Below are positions 1 through 9,549 of a stretch of 64,000 nt of DNA, in pieces. The stretch lies in the NCBI RefSeq assembly GCF_001425825.1, contig NZ_LMDM01000023.1:54212-118211 (forward strand). The letters are read 5' to 3'. Origin of the DNA: Rhizobacter sp. Root1238. Lineage in GTDB: Bacteria; Pseudomonadota; Gammaproteobacteria; Burkholderiales; Burkholderiaceae_C. The translations under genes and the position numbers were made by a program. The notes under the pieces were generated by a model, which had not been told where the DNA came from, did no database searches, and was given only the letters and a program-made list of their open reading frames with translations. The number at the start of each line of letters is the position of its first letter. Within the stretch, counting starts at the first letter, position 1.

Positions 1-573
1 ATGGTGACGCAGGACACCTCGCTGCTGCACCGCTCGGTGCGCGACAACATCCTGTACGGCCGCCCCGATGCCGACGACCCGCAGATGGTGGCCGCCGCGA
101 AGCGCGCCGAGGCGCATGAGTTCATCCAGGGGCTGACCGACCCGAAGGGGCGCCAGGCCTACGACGCGCACGTCGGCGAGCGCGGCGTCAAGCTGAGCGG
201 CGGCCAGCGCCAGCGCATCGCGATTGCGCGCGTGATGCTGAAGGACGCGCCGATCCTGCTGCTCGACGAAGCCACCAGCGCGCTCGACTCCGAGGTCGAG
301 GCGGCGATCCAGGCGAGCCTGTACCGGCTGATGGAAGGCAAGACGGTGGTCGCGATCGCGCACCGGCTATCGACCATCGCCGCGATGGACCGGCTGATCG
401 TGCTCGACAAGGGGCGCATCGTCGAGGAGGGCGACCACCGCAGCCTGCTCGCGCAGGGCGGGCTGTATGCGCGGCTGTGGGCGCACCAGAGCGGTGGGTT
501 CCTCGGGGAGGAGTCGGCCGATGGGGAAGAGCTGCCGCCGGGGGCGAGGCGGCAGGTGGAGTCGGTCAGCTGA
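1..573 (+). CDS. ABC exporter ATP-binding domain, 3' part (5' truncated by window)
   Basis: C-terminal part of an ABC transporter nucleotide-binding domain. The visible 190 residues begin at the Q-loop ([12 protein letters not shown]) and carry the signature motif [13 protein letters not shown], Walker B ([12 protein letters not shown]) and the H-loop (AIAHRLSTI). The sequence opens inside the fold, so the ATG at base 1 is an internal Met and the Walker A and any membrane domain lie upstream of the window. The Q-loop and signature resemble fused type-IV exporters of the MsbA/multidrug class, in which ATP hydrolysis drives lipid or drug export across the inner membrane. The substrate cannot be told from this fragment. 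The last 25 residues are a hydrophilic tail. Confidence 0.9.
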   Translation: MVTQDTSLLHRSVRDNILYGRPDADDPQMVAAAKRAEAHEFIQGLTDPKGRQAYDAHVGERGVKLSGGQRQRIAIARVMLKDAPILLLDEATSALDSEVEAAIQASLYRLMEGKTVVAIAHRLSTIAAMDRLIVLDKGRIVEEGDHRSLLAQGGLYARLWAHQSGGFLGEESADGEELPPGARRQVESVS

Positions 574-580
574 TTCGGAT

Positions 581-751
581 CTAGAAGAGTCCCTTGTCGG
601 CGAGGGACTTCTGGATGTTCATTTTCGTTTCCTCTCGGTTTTTTGCCTTCTCGGCCTTCTCGAGTGCCTTGGCTTCTGCTTTCTTCGCCTTGGCTGCCTC
701 TTCGTCCGGCGTGAGGGGCTTCGGCTTTAGAAGATTTCTGAACGCGTGCAT
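581..751 (-). CDS. Small Lys/Ala/Glu-rich coiled-coil protein
   Basis: A 56-residue protein beginning MHAFRNLLKPKPLTP. A charged stretch rich in A, E and K (about residues 17-42) should form a continuous helix or coiled coil. No signal peptide or membrane segment is visible. A TTG codon at 799 would add 16 residues, but the ATG at 751 gives the more natural N-terminus; no strong ribosome binding site decides it. It runs convergent to the ABC transporter gene with an 8-base gap. Function unknown. Confidence 0.45.
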   Translation of the reverse strand: MHAFRNLLKPKPLTPDEEAAKAKKAEAKALEKAEKAKNREETKMNIQKSLADKGLF

Positions 752-835
752 CGTGTTGATCCAAAGAGTGATGACGTCTGAGTGGCGCCGCCACCTCAAC
801 CGGTTCCATCACCCTTCAGACCACGCAGGCATCGC

Positions 836-1042
836 TCAGCGGTGCCCGTCCCAATCGCGCCGGTCGTGATCGCGGTCACGCCAATCGCGCCCCGGGCCCG
901 GGCTGTAATACGGCGCCGGCTCGACCACCACGGTGCGCTGGCGGTAGCCGCGCGGCGGCACGACGATGCAGGCACTGAGCAATTGCGTCACGGCAAGGAT
1001 GCCGACCAGGCCCAGCACGCGGCGGTTCAGAAAGCGTTTCAT
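836..1042 (-). CDS. Small Arg/Asp-rich lipoprotein
   Basis: A 68-residue predicted lipoprotein. The start MKRFLNRRV at 1042 gives a typical n-region, a hydrophobic core and the lipobox LLSAC, with acylation expected at the Cys. The mature part begins IVVPPRGYRQR and ends in a very hydrophilic tail of D, R, W and H (GRDWRDRDHDRRDW). Short basic/aromatic lipoproteins of this kind are common in Burkholderiales and have no assigned function. The ORF is open for 12 codons upstream, but those would precede and spoil the signal peptide, so the internal ATG is preferred. Confidence 0.7.
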   Translation of the reverse strand: MKRFLNRRVLGLVGILAVTQLLSACIVVPPRGYRQRTVVVEPAPYYSPGPGRDWRDRDHDRRDWDGHR

Positions 1043-1174
1043 CGTGGATCTCCTGCAGGCCGGACAGCGGCCCTGCAAACGACAACGGGTGCCGTTGCGC
1101 CGATGTTGACGCCCTCGCGTTGCTGCGAGGTAAAGGCGAGGTATCCGTGTGTTCGGCGCGTGCTCCAGGTCGCG

Positions 1175-1660
1175 CTATCCGACCTCTAGGACCGGCTTCG
1201 CACGCCGCTGCCGCTCCAGCATCCACAGCAGGTACGCCACGATCGCGACGTTCAGCAGCAGCGTCGCGACGCGCAGCGGGCTCACGCGCTGCAGCAGTTC
1301 GTAGAGCTCCACCGGCACATAGATCGCGCCACCTGCTGCACCGAGCCACGCGCCCCAGCGGTAGCCGTGCCACAGGCCATACGCTTCGGCCAGCCGCACG
1401 CCGGCATACAGCGCCGCCAGGCCGGCCAGCAGCCACAGCCGCGCATCGGTCAGCTGCGAACTGGCTTCGAGGAAGATGTGCGGGAAATGCCGGTCCGGGT
1501 CGAGGTGCAGCCCGGCGACCAGCGCTTCGGCCAGGTGCCGCACGTCGCGGTGCAGCAGCGACAGCAGCCCGAAGCCGCCGGCCAGCACCGCCAGGCCCTT
1601 GATCGCCTCGAACAGCGCGACCAGCTGCATCGTGCGCGGCGGGTGAGGGCGGGTCGTCAT
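1175..1660 (-). CDS. DUF2127-type integral membrane protein
   Basis: A 161-residue membrane protein with about four hydrophobic segments (around MQLVALFEAIKGLAVLAGG, LWLLAGLAALYAGVRLAEAYGL, WGAWLGAAGGAIYVPVELYEL and ATLLLNVAIVAYLLWML). The pattern GLxxGYRWGAWLG followed by IYVPxELYELL matches the DUF2127 family, whose function is unknown. Its ATG at 1660 overlaps the TGA of the upstream ferredoxin by 4 bases, so it is the third gene of a dbpA-ferredoxin-DUF2127 unit. The open frame continues upstream, but only as a shadow of the ferredoxin gene. Confidence 0.75.
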   Translation of the reverse strand: MTTRPHPPRTMQLVALFEAIKGLAVLAGGFGLLSLLHRDVRHLAEALVAGLHLDPDRHFPHIFLEASSQLTDARLWLLAGLAALYAGVRLAEAYGLWHGYRWGAWLGAAGGAIYVPVELYELLQRVSPLRVATLLLNVAIVAYLLWMLERQRRAKPVLEVG

Positions 1661-1982
1661 GCGGTCAGCGGCCGCGCGGCGGGCGCGTCGATCACGACAT
1701 CGCTGCGCGGCTGCGCGACGCACGGCAGGATGAAGCCTTCGGCTTTCTCGTCGGCGCTCAGACCCGGCCACTCGATCGGGTAGGCGATGCGGCCGCTGAC
1801 GAGCTTGCACAGGCAGGCGCGGCAGGTGCCGTTGCGGCATGAACTCGGCAGCCGCACGCCGGCCAGTTGCGCCGACTTCACGAGGCCCTGCGTCGCCGGC
1901 GCCGCAAAGCGGAAGCCGCCCGGTTCGACGAGCGCCTCGAACGGCCCGGCAGCCAGCGGTGCGGCGCTGTCGTCGCCTCCGC

Positions 1983-1986
<4 letters not shown>
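1657..1986 (-). CDS. 2Fe-2S plant-type ferredoxin domain protein
   Basis: A 109-residue soluble protein with the plant-type [2Fe-2S] pattern Cys50-x4-Cys55-x2-Cys58, followed by Cys89 in FILPC. The context RLPSSCRNGTCRACLCKLVSG is diagnostic for the fold. Stand-alone ferredoxins like this pass electrons to oxygenases or reductases; the partner is not visible here. The start MSGGDDS at 1986 overlaps the TGA of the helicase gene by 4 bases, and its own stop overlaps the DUF2127 gene. The coupling to an RNA helicase is conspicuous but may be only transcriptional convenience. Confidence 0.88.
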
Positions 1987-3401
<1,415 letters not shown>

Positions 3402-3435
3402 GGCGCGGATTATCTGCGCGCCCTCCGGTGGCCGC

Positions 3436-4872
3436 TCAGCGCGCGGCGGCGCGTGCCAGCGCCTGGCTCGCGACCGCCCCCACGGACAGCCGCTGCGTGA
3501 GGTAGTCGGCCAGCCGCACGTGCTGGCTGAACACGACGTTGAAGCGCAGGTGCGGGTCGCCGGCGTTGTCGGCCATGAAGGTGGCGCCGCGCGCCAGCAG
3601 GATGCCGTTGCGGTAGGCGTCCTTCACCAGCTCGTCGATGTCGATGCCGTGCGGCACCGCCCCCCACAGGAACAGGCCGCCTTCGCCGGGGTGGTCGAGC
3701 AGCACGCCGGCCTGGCGCAGCTGGCGCGTGGCCAGACCGCGCGCGGTGCCGAGCTTCTGCTGCAGCCGGTCGATGTGCTTGCGGAAGCGGCCGGTCGACA
3801 GCAGCTCGAGCAGCACGTATTCGTTCAGCGACGCGGTGGTCAGCACCGACAGGATCTTCTCGCGCAGCAGCGGCTTCAGCCACTGTGGCTCGGCCGCGAT
3901 GTAGCCCAGGCGCAGCGCCGGGCTCAGCGCCTTGCAGAAGCTGGAGTAGTAGATGACGTTGCGCAGCTCCGACAGCTGCGCGAGGCGCGTCGGGTGGCCG
4001 GGGTGGAAGTGGCTTTGCACGTCGTCCTCGGCGACCAGGAAGCCGTGGCGGTCGGCCAGCCCGAGGATGCGGTGCAGGTTGGCGGCGCTGCTGCTCCAGC
4101 CGGTCGGGTTGTGCAGCACGCTCTGCACGAAGAACAGGCGCGGCCGGTGCGCGGTGCAGGCGGCTTCGATCTGCGCCAGGTCGGGCCCGTCGTGGCGCCG
4201 CGTGATCGGCACGATGCGCACGCCCATCTGCCGCAGCCGGTCGAACAGCAGGTGGTAGCCGGGGTTGTCGACCATCACCGCGTCGCCCGGCTGCAGGAAG
4301 CTGCGGCAGATCAGGTCGATCGCATGCGTGCCGCCGTAGGTGGTGAGGATGCGGTTGGCATCGGCGGCGATGCCCTGGCCGCGCATCAGCGTCGCGATGC
4401 GCTCGCGCAACTCGGGCAGCCCCTGCGGCGGGCAGCGCGCCGCCATGCCGCCGTTGGCGCGTGCCAGCCCACGCTGCACGACGGTGGCGGGGATCGCGTC
4501 CTCGAGCCACGAGACCGGCAACGAACCGGCGCTGACCGGCAGCAGCCCGGCGCGCTGGTCGTGGGCCTGCTGCACGAGCCAGACGGCGTCCTGTTCTTCG
4601 CCGGCTTCGAGCAGCGCCTCGAGGGCGGGCGGGGCCGCGGTCTCGCAGACGAAGAAGCCGGCGGTGCCGCGCGATTCGACGACGGCCGACGCCACCAGCC
4701 GGTCGTAGGCGGTGACGACGGTGTTCGGGCTCACGCCCAGCTGCCGCGCCAGCGTGCGGATCGACGGCAGCTTGGCGCCGGCCGACAGGCGAGCGCCGTC
4801 GACCAGTGCGCGCAGGCGGGTCTCGATCTGGTCGGCGAGCGGAACGGGAGAGTCGCGGTCGAGGGAGAACAC
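3436..4872 (-). CDS. MocR-family PLP-dependent transcriptional regulator
   Basis: About 478 residues: an N-terminal GntR-type winged helix (LPSIRTLARQLGVSPNTVVTAYDRL, about residues 37-61) fused to a fold-type I aminotransferase-like domain. Such proteins sense PLP or an amino compound rather than catalyse transamination. I chose the GTG at 4872 (VFSLDRDSPVPL) because an AGGA sits 5 bases upstream and it leaves 28 bases after lysE; an ATG at 4956 would run into lysE and add a Cys/Trp-rich stretch that looks untranslated. Being immediately downstream of lysE on the same strand suggests it controls the exporter or a linked amino-acid function. Confidence 0.88.
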   Translation of the reverse strand: MFSLDRDSPVPLADQIETRLRALVDGARLSAGAKLPSIRTLARQLGVSPNTVVTAYDRLVASAVVESRGTAGFFVCETAAPPALEALLEAGEEQDAVWLVQQAHDQRAGLLPVSAGSLPVSWLEDAIPATVVQRGLARANGGMAARCPPQGLPELRERIATLMRGQGIAADANRILTTYGGTHAIDLICRSFLQPGDAVMVDNPGYHLLFDRLRQMGVRIVPITRRHDGPDLAQIEAACTAHRPRLFFVQSVLHNPTGWSSSAANLHRILGLADRHGFLVAEDDVQSHFHPGHPTRLAQLSELRNVIYYSSFCKALSPALRLGYIAAEPQWLKPLLREKILSVLTTASLNEYVLLELLSTGRFRKHIDRLQQKLGTARGLATRQLRQAGVLLDHPGEGGLFLWGAVPHGIDIDELVKDAYRNGILLARGATFMADNAGDPHLRFNVVFSQHVRLADYLTQRLSVGAVASQALARAAAR

Positions 4873-4900
4873 GGGCGTCCTTGGGGGTCCAGCGGGTTGT

Positions 4901-5488
4901 TCAGCGCGCCAGCAGCAGCACGGCCAGCACCGCCAGCGATCCCGCCATGATGGCATTGAACGCCTCGCGCCAGCCGGGGCGCACCAGCACGCGGCGCAGC
5001 CCGGCGCCGAACAGCGTCCACAGCGAGATGCAGGGGAAGTTGGTCGCCAGCGTGACCGCCAGCACCAGCAGCGCGGCCACGCCGGTCGGCATGCCGGTGG
5101 GCATGAACACCGTCGCGACGGTGAGCGACTTGAGCCAGGTCTTCGGGTTGACGAACTGGAATGCGGCCGCCTCGAAGAAGCCGACCGGCTTCGCGAGTTC
5201 GGTGCCGAACACCACCGGCGTGGTCAGCTTCCAGGCCATCCACAGCAGGAACAGCGCGCCGGCGATGCGCAAGGCGTCGTGGATCGCCGGATGGTCTGCG
5301 AGCAGCGTGCCCAGGCCCATGCAGGTCAACCATGTCTGCACGCCGCCGCCGAGGCTGACGCCCAGCAGGTGCGGCAGGCTGCGCCGGTAGCCGAAGTTCG
5401 CACCCGAGGTGGTCAGCAGGATGTTGTTCGGGCCGGGCGTCGCCGACATCAGCAGCGAGTAGCTCAGCAATGGCAGCAGGTCGTTCAT
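4901..5488 (-). CDS. LysE/RhtB-family amino-acid exporter
   Basis: A 195-residue membrane protein of the LysE translocator family. The N-terminal MSATPGPNN motif is the family hallmark, and about six hydrophobic segments follow. The motif FQFVNPKTWLK in the middle is also typical of LysE/RhtB exporters. Family members export basic or neutral amino acids or homoserine lactones; the substrate cannot be told here. An AAGGAG lies 6 bases before the ATG at 5488. It is divergent from the dehydratase gene across a 161-bp intergenic region and is followed by the MocR regulator. Confidence 0.92.
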   Translation of the reverse strand: MNDLLPLLSYSLLMSATPGPNNILLTTSGANFGYRRSLPHLLGVSLGGGVQTWLTCMGLGTLLADHPAIHDALRIAGALFLLWMAWKLTTPVVFGTELAKPVGFFEAAAFQFVNPKTWLKSLTVATVFMPTGMPTGVAALLVLAVTLATNFPCISLWTLFGAGLRRVLVRPGWREAFNAIMAGSLAVLAVLLLAR

Positions 5489-5649
5489 CGGGTCTCCTTC
5501 AGGGTGGAGACGAGCTTAGGAACGGCGCCGCGGCGCGTGAAGCTACAGGCATGGAGGTGTGCCGGGGCACTGTATCAATCGGCGCGGGCGCACAGTTTCA
5601 GCGCGCGGCGGCTGGGCTACGCTGGTGCATCCCTTTCACGCCTTCACGG

Positions 5650-6624
5650 ATGCCGACGATGGACCTGCCGATCTCCTACCGCGATGTCGACATCGCTGCC
5701 GCCCACCTCGCGGGCGTGGCGCACCGCACGCCGGTCGCCACGTCGCGCACCGCCGACCAGCGCACCGGCGCGCAGGTGTTCTTCAAGTGCGAGAACCTTC
5801 AGCGCATGGGCGCGTTCAAGTTCCGCGGGGCGTACAACGCGCTGGTGCAGCTGGATGCGGACCAGCGCCGCCGCGGCGTGATCGCCTGGTCGTCGGGCAA
5901 CCATGGCCAGGCGATCGCGCTGTGCGCCGGGCTGCTGGGCCTGCCGGCGGTGGTCGTGATGCCGCAGGATGCGCCGGCGCTCAAGATCGCCGCGACGCGC
6001 GGCTATGGCGCCGAGGTCGTGCTGTACGACCGCTACCGCGACGACCGCGAAGCGATCGGCCAGCAGCTCGCCACCGAGCGCGGGCTGACGTTGATCCCGC
6101 CGTACGACCACCGGCTGGTGATGGCGGGGCAGGGCACGGCGACCAAGGAGCTGATCGAAGAGGTCGGGCCGCTCGACGCGCTGTTCGTCTGCACCGGCGG
6201 CGGCGGGCTGTTGAGCGGCAGCGCCACGGCGGCCAACCACCTGTCGCCCGACTGTGCGGTGTACGGCGTCGAGCCGGAGGCGGGCAACGACGTGCAGCAA
6301 TCCTTCCGCCGTGGCGAGCGGGTCGGCATCCCGATGCCGAAAACCATTGCCGATGCCGCGCAGACGCAGATGGTGGGCGCGCTGACCTTCCCGGTGATCC
6401 AGCACCGCGTGCGCGACATCCTGACCGTCAGCGACGCGCAGCTGGCGCGCACGATGCGCTTCTTCGGAGAGCGGATGAAGCTGGTCGTCGAGCCGACCGG
6501 CTGCCTGGGCGCGGCGGCGGTGCTCGAGGGCGTGCTGCCGCTGGCAGGCAAGCGCGTGGGCGTGATCCTGAGCGGCGGCAACATCGACCTCGGCCGGTAT
6601 GGCGAACTGGTGGCCGCCGCATGA
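5650..6624 (+). CDS. Threonine/serine dehydratase-like PLP enzyme
   Basis: A 324-residue fold-type II PLP enzyme of the threonine dehydratase/serine racemase family. Seen: the PLP lysine in FKFRGAYNAL, the SSGNHGQA substrate loop, and the glycine-rich phosphate loop CTGGGGLLSG. It lacks the C-terminal ACT-like regulatory domain of biosynthetic IlvA, so a catabolic dehydratase, serine racemase or hydroxyaspartate ammonia-lyase is more likely. ATGs at 5650 and 5659 are both possible; neither has a strong ribosome binding site. It is divergent from lysE and overlaps the next gene by 4 bases. Serine or threonine turnover beside an amino-acid exporter is a plausible theme. Confidence 0.88.
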   Translation: MPTMDLPISYRDVDIAAAHLAGVAHRTPVATSRTADQRTGAQVFFKCENLQRMGAFKFRGAYNALVQLDADQRRRGVIAWSSGNHGQAIALCAGLLGLPAVVVMPQDAPALKIAATRGYGAEVVLYDRYRDDREAIGQQLATERGLTLIPPYDHRLVMAGQGTATKELIEEVGPLDALFVCTGGGGLLSGSATAANHLSPDCAVYGVEPEAGNDVQQSFRRGERVGIPMPKTIADAAQTQMVGALTFPVIQHRVRDILTVSDAQLARTMRFFGERMKLVVEPTGCLGAAAVLEGVLPLAGKRVGVILSGGNIDLGRYGELVAAA

Positions 6625-6980
6625 GCCGGCCTTTGCAGACCTGGCAGGGCAGTTGCCATTGCGGGGCGGTGCGCTTCGCGATCGACACCGATTTTCCCGA
6701 GCTGACGACTTGCGACTGTTCGATCTGCCGGCGCAAGAACGCGCTGATGGTGAAGGTGCACGAGAGCCGCTTCAGGCTGCTCGCGGGCGAGGCTGCGCTG
6801 ACCGAGTACCGGTTCCACACCCGCACCGCGCGGCATTTCTTCTGCAGCACCTGCGGCATCTACCCGTTCCACCGCAAGCGCGTGACGCCGGATTTCGTCG
6901 GCGTCAACGTCTTCTGCCTGGAGGGATTCGATCCGGCCGGCATCCCGGTGCGGGCGACGGTTGGCGCGGCGATGGTTTGA
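6621..6980 (+). CDS. GFA-family zinc protein (CENP-V/GFA)
   Basis: A 119-residue protein of the glutathione-dependent formaldehyde-activating (GFA)/CENP-V fold. Zinc ligands are visible as CHCG (residues 12-15), CDCSIC (31-36) and CSTCG (75-79). Most family members have no proven activity; the formaldehyde-glutathione role was assigned to a few. Translation is coupled to the dehydratase (ATGA at 6621). A sigma-28-like promoter for the following gene begins 7 bases after its stop. Confidence 0.9.
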   Translation: MSRPLQTWQGSCHCGAVRFAIDTDFPELTTCDCSICRRKNALMVKVHESRFRLLAGEAALTEYRFHTRTARHFFCSTCGIYPFHRKRVTPDFVGVNVFCLEGFDPAGIPVRATVGAAMV

Positions 6981-6986
6981 AATGGC

Positions 6987-7013
6987 TCAAGTCGGCGGCC
7001 GCCCTGCCGATAT
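6987..7013 (+). promoter_or_regulatory. Sigma-28 (FliA)-type promoter upstream of the flagellar-rod-like gene
   Basis: TCAAGTCG (6987-6994), an 11-base spacer, then GCCGATAT (7006-7013). The E. coli FliA consensus is TAAAGTTT-N11-GCCGATAA, so the -10 matches at 7 of 8 positions and the -35 at 5 of 8 with exact spacing. It lies 21 bases before the ATG of a protein resembling flagellar rod N-termini, which makes a chance match less likely. Confidence 0.65.
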
Positions 7014-7034
7014 CGCGGGCAGCGAGGTCCTGCC

Positions 7035-7334
7035 ATGTCCAACACCTTTTCCATCGGCCTGTCGGGCCTGAATGCTGCCCAGCTCCGGCTCGACAGCGCC
7101 GCCCACAACATCGCCAACACGCAGACCGCGGGGTTTCGACGCCAGCAGGTCGTCCAGCAGGCGCGGCCTGAAGGTGGCGTGCAAGCCGACATCGCACCGC
7201 CCGCCGAATCCGGTGGCTCGCTGGAAGCCGACATCGTCGACCAGATGTCCGCCGCCTACAGCTACAAGGCCAACCTGCGCACCTTGCAGGTGCAGGACGA
7301 GGTGCTGGGGTCATTGTTGGACGCCACGGCGTAA
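7035..7334 (+). CDS. Orphan flagellar basal-body rod-like protein
   Basis: A 99-residue protein. Residues 7-38 (IGLSGLNAAQLRLDSAAHNIANTQTAGFRRQ; key residues L9-L12, N31-A33, T37) match the N-terminal rod motif shared by FlgB, FlgC, FlgF and FlgG. The C-terminal half (about 68-97) resembles the FlgC/FlgG C-terminal helix that packs with it in the rod. The extended middle domains of FlgF/FlgG are absent, and it is shorter than FlgB or FlgC (about 135 residues). No other flagellar structural gene is in the window. A GAGG lies 9 bases upstream of the ATG and a sigma-28-like promoter precedes it, so expression with late flagellar genes is expected. Confidence 0.7.
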   Translation: MSNTFSIGLSGLNAAQLRLDSAAHNIANTQTAGFRRQQVVQQARPEGGVQADIAPPAESGGSLEADIVDQMSAAYSYKANLRTLQVQDEVLGSLLDATA

Positions 7335-7482
7335 CGTGACGACATATTTCAACAGCTTCCGTTTTCCTTTCTTAACGTCAACCAAACGTGACGATCTCCC
7401 GTTGTGGACACAAGCCGGGCGACAGCCGGGCCAGCTTCAGGAAGTCGGGCAGAACGACTTCCATCCAATCCGGGATACCACC

Positions 7483-7662
7483 ATGACCAAGTCTCTGATC
7501 GTTGCCGCCGTTCTGTCCGCCTTCGCCGTGGGCTCGTTCGCTCAAGCCGCCTCGTCGGCCGATGCCGCTTCGGCACCCGCCAAGAAGGCCGCCCACAAGA
7601 AGCACCACAAGGCTGACAAGAAGGCCGAAGCCGCTGCACCGGCTGCTTCCGCCGCCAAGTGA
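7483..7662 (+). CDS. Small exported Ala/Lys-rich protein
   Basis: A 59-residue protein with a clear signal peptide (MTKSLIVAAVLSAFAVGSFAQA, cleavage likely after AQA). The mature 37 residues consist almost only of A, S, K, H, D and P (KKAAHKKHHKADKK), giving a basic, disordered peptide like acid-shock or histone-tail-like periplasmic peptides. It ends in AAPAASAAK; the small lipoprotein near 38.5 kb ends in almost the same residues. A strong hairpin terminator follows the stop by 20 bases. Function unknown. Confidence 0.75.
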   Translation: MTKSLIVAAVLSAFAVGSFAQAASSADAASAPAKKAAHKKHHKADKKAEAAAPAASAAK

Positions 7663-7682
7663 TCAGCCTCGGCTGAAACAGG

Positions 7683-7708
7683 AAAGCCGGGCTCGCCCGG
7701 CTTTTTTT
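7683..7708 (+). terminator. Intrinsic terminator after the Ala/Lys-rich protein gene
   Basis: A 9-bp GC-rich stem (AAAGCCGGG / CCCGGCTTT) with a 4-base loop, running into a tract of seven T. It lies 20 bases after the stop codon at 7662. Confidence 0.88.
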
Positions 7709-7972
7709 CGCCTGGCCATCCATGACTTCCGTCGCAGCGCACGTCGACCCGCCGTGGCGGCTCAAGCTGAAGGCGAAGGGTTGTCAGGCAATGCCGGGTG
7801 CCCCTGTCGGATGAACCCGCCACGCTGACACAGGGATTGGAGTTTTTCTGACCCCCTGCAACGAGGGGCCCCGACAGCGGAGTCGACAGGCAGCGCCTAA
7901 ATTTGATCCATCGAGTTTGGGCTTATTGAGGTCGACGACCGATCCCAGGCAAGGTGCTCTTCGGAGGCTGAC
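7709..7972. other. Intergenic region, no gene seen
   Basis: Together with the terminator just before it, this is the only gene-free stretch longer than 300 bases in the window. It holds no convincing ORF, RNA gene or long repeat. A short CCCCT/AGGGG hairpin near 7852 is too weak to call. The last bases carry the ribosome binding site (GGAGG, 7962-7966) of the next gene. Confidence 0.5.
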
Positions 7973-8182
7973 ATGAGCTCTACTTCACAAATCGCCCGCT
8001 ACGAAATCCGGTTCCAGTCGCTGTTCAACGAAGGCCGTGCGCTGGCCTTTCCTTGCGATGCCGACGGGCATGTGCAGATGGACACCCTCAGCGACCGTGC
8101 CCGCACCAACTACCTGTATGCCCGAGCCGTCGTCGGTCGCGAGTACGCGACGCCGGCGGTGATGCGCAGCGACCTGCACTGA
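7973..8182 (+). CDS. Small conserved-looking hypothetical protein
   Basis: A 69-residue soluble protein starting MSSTSQIARYEIRFQSLF. GGAGG lies 6 bases upstream of the ATG, which supports translation. Composition is balanced (no low complexity), with ARYEIRFQSLFNEGRALAFPCD followed by DRARTNYLYARAVVG, so a compact alpha/beta domain is likely. No membrane segment, metal motif or recognised family. It converges on the FKBP gene with a 44-base gap. Confidence 0.6.
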   Translation: MSSTSQIARYEIRFQSLFNEGRALAFPCDADGHVQMDTLSDRARTNYLYARAVVGREYATPAVMRSDLH

Positions 8183-8226
8183 GGCCGCCGCGTGGCGCCT
8201 GTCGCCATCACCCACAGCCCAGATGA

Positions 8227-8661
8227 CTATTTGCCGGCGATGCCGAGCAACTCCACCTCGAACTGCAGTGTGGCATTCGGTGGAATGACACCCCCGGCGC
8301 CAGCCTCTCCGTAGGCGATGGCCGGCGGGCACACCAGCAGCGCCTTGCCGCCCACCTTCATGCGCTGCACCCCTTCCGTCCAGCACTTGATCACCCGGTT
8401 CAGCGGGAATTCCGCCGGCTCCTTGCGGGCGTAGGAACTGTCGAACTCCTTGCCGTCGGCGAACGTCCCGCGGTAATGGACGCGGACACGATCCGTCGCC
8501 GCCGGGCTCGGCCCCGTCCCCTCCTTCAATGAGCGATACACGAGGCCGCTGGGCGTGACCAGCGCGCCCTGCTGCTTGGCCGCGCTGGCGGCCAGGTCGG
8601 CCTGTGCGCCGGCGGACAAGCTGATCAGGCAGGCCGCGAGGCCGATCAATGGTGTCTTCAA
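8227..8661 (-). CDS. Exported FKBP-type peptidyl-prolyl isomerase
   Basis: An FKBP-fold proline isomerase with a signal peptide, expected to assist folding in the periplasm. FKBP landmarks: VRVHYRGTFADGKEFDSSY, the EGVQRMKVGGKALLVCPPAIAYGE stretch, and IPPNATLQFEVELL at the C-terminus. I prefer a TTG start at 8661 (then KTPLIGLAACLISLSAGAQA), because it gives a normal signal peptide and has GGGAG 7 bases upstream; an ATG at 8697 would put a long hydrophilic n-region in front. Length 144 residues with this start, usual for small secreted FKBPs. Confidence 0.85.
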   Translation of the reverse strand: MKTPLIGLAACLISLSAGAQADLAASAAKQQGALVTPSGLVYRSLKEGTGPSPAATDRVRVHYRGTFADGKEFDSSYARKEPAEFPLNRVIKCWTEGVQRMKVGGKALLVCPPAIAYGEAGAGGVIPPNATLQFEVELLGIAGK

Positions 8662-8877
8662 ACCGTGACTCCCGAGGTCAATGTGGACGACCATCATCGC
8701 CGAAAGGCGGCAGCGGCCCGGAACATCGCTGCACTGAGAAGCACTTGGAACACAGGCTTACGACTCGTGTTGGGTGGTGTCTTGTTCGAGGGAAGCTCAG
8801 AGAGTCCCTCTCTATAGGGTGGGTACGTGGCGATGTGCCACGCCACACAGGCGGTATCTCAACTGCCTGTTCTTACC

Positions 8878-9549
8878 ATGACGACAAGCACCCTTACCTT
8901 CAGCGTTTCACTCGCCGCGACGGCTGCTGACCTGCGTGACGTCTGCAGCGTCCGGGCTCACGCCTATGGTCACCACGTTCCGCAGATGCAGGAGACCTTG
9001 GCGGTGCCCGACGCCACCGACGGCCAGCGCGGCACGGCGATCCTGCTGTGCCGCGACAAGGCCACCGGCTCGGCCATCGGCACCGCGCGGATCCAGCGCA
9101 ACGTGGTGGTACCGCTGCAGCTGGAAGGCAGCGTGATCCTGCCGCGGTGGCTGGCCGACGAGCCGCGCGCCGAACTGACCCGGCTGGCCGTGTTGCCGGG
9201 TGTCGATCCGCAGACCCGGCTGATGCTGATGAAGGCGGCCTACCTGTATTGCCTGGCGAGCCAGGTCCGCTGGATGGTGATCGGTGCGCGCAGCAATGCG
9301 CTGATCAGGATCTACCAGGGCCTGGGTTTCACGGACGTGCTGGGGGCCGATGATCGCGTCCCGCTGGCCCATGCCGGCAACCTGCCGCATCGCATCCTGG
9401 CCTTCGACGTCACCGCCGCCGAACGGACCTGGCTGGCGTCAGGCCATGGGCTGTATCCGTTCATGATCGAGACGTTCCACCCGGACGTGCACCTGTTCCC
9501 GAGAGAATCCATGCCGCCTCTTCACGGGGAGGTTCGTCAGGCAGCGTGA
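8878..9549 (+). CDS. LuxI/FeeM-type N-acyltransferase
   Basis: A 223-residue GNAT-fold protein of the autoinducer-synthase/N-acyl amino acid synthase (FeeM-like) type. Visible landmarks: VRAHAYG (residues 25-31), GTARIQRN (68-75, conserved Arg71) and the E-L-T-R motif at 99-102, corresponding to the E-[LI]-S-R signature of LuxI and FeeM. VIGARSN and YQGLGF complete the acetyltransferase core. Known relatives join a fatty acyl chain from acyl-ACP to an amino acid or SAM. It is shorter than PEP-CTERM-linked relatives. The ATG at 8878 is chosen by domain extent; a GTG at 8827 is possible. Its last 89 bases overlap, tail to tail, the 3' end of the hybrid kinase gene. Confidence 0.72.
   Translation: MTTSTLTFSVSLAATAADLRDVCSVRAHAYGHHVPQMQETLAVPDATDGQRGTAILLCRDKATGSAIGTARIQRNVVVPLQLEGSVILPRWLADEPRAELTRLAVLPGVDPQTRLMLMKAAYLYCLASQVRWMVIGARSNALIRIYQGLGFTDVLGADDRVPLAHAGNLPHRILAFDVTAAERTWLASGHGLYPFMIETFHPDVHLFPRESMPPLHGEVRQAA

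Noticed and set aside
7840..7880. Weak CCCCT/AGGGG hairpin in the 7.7-7.97 kb gap
   Set aside because: A 5-bp stem with no T-tract and no conserved neighbour is too weak to call a terminator or RNA.
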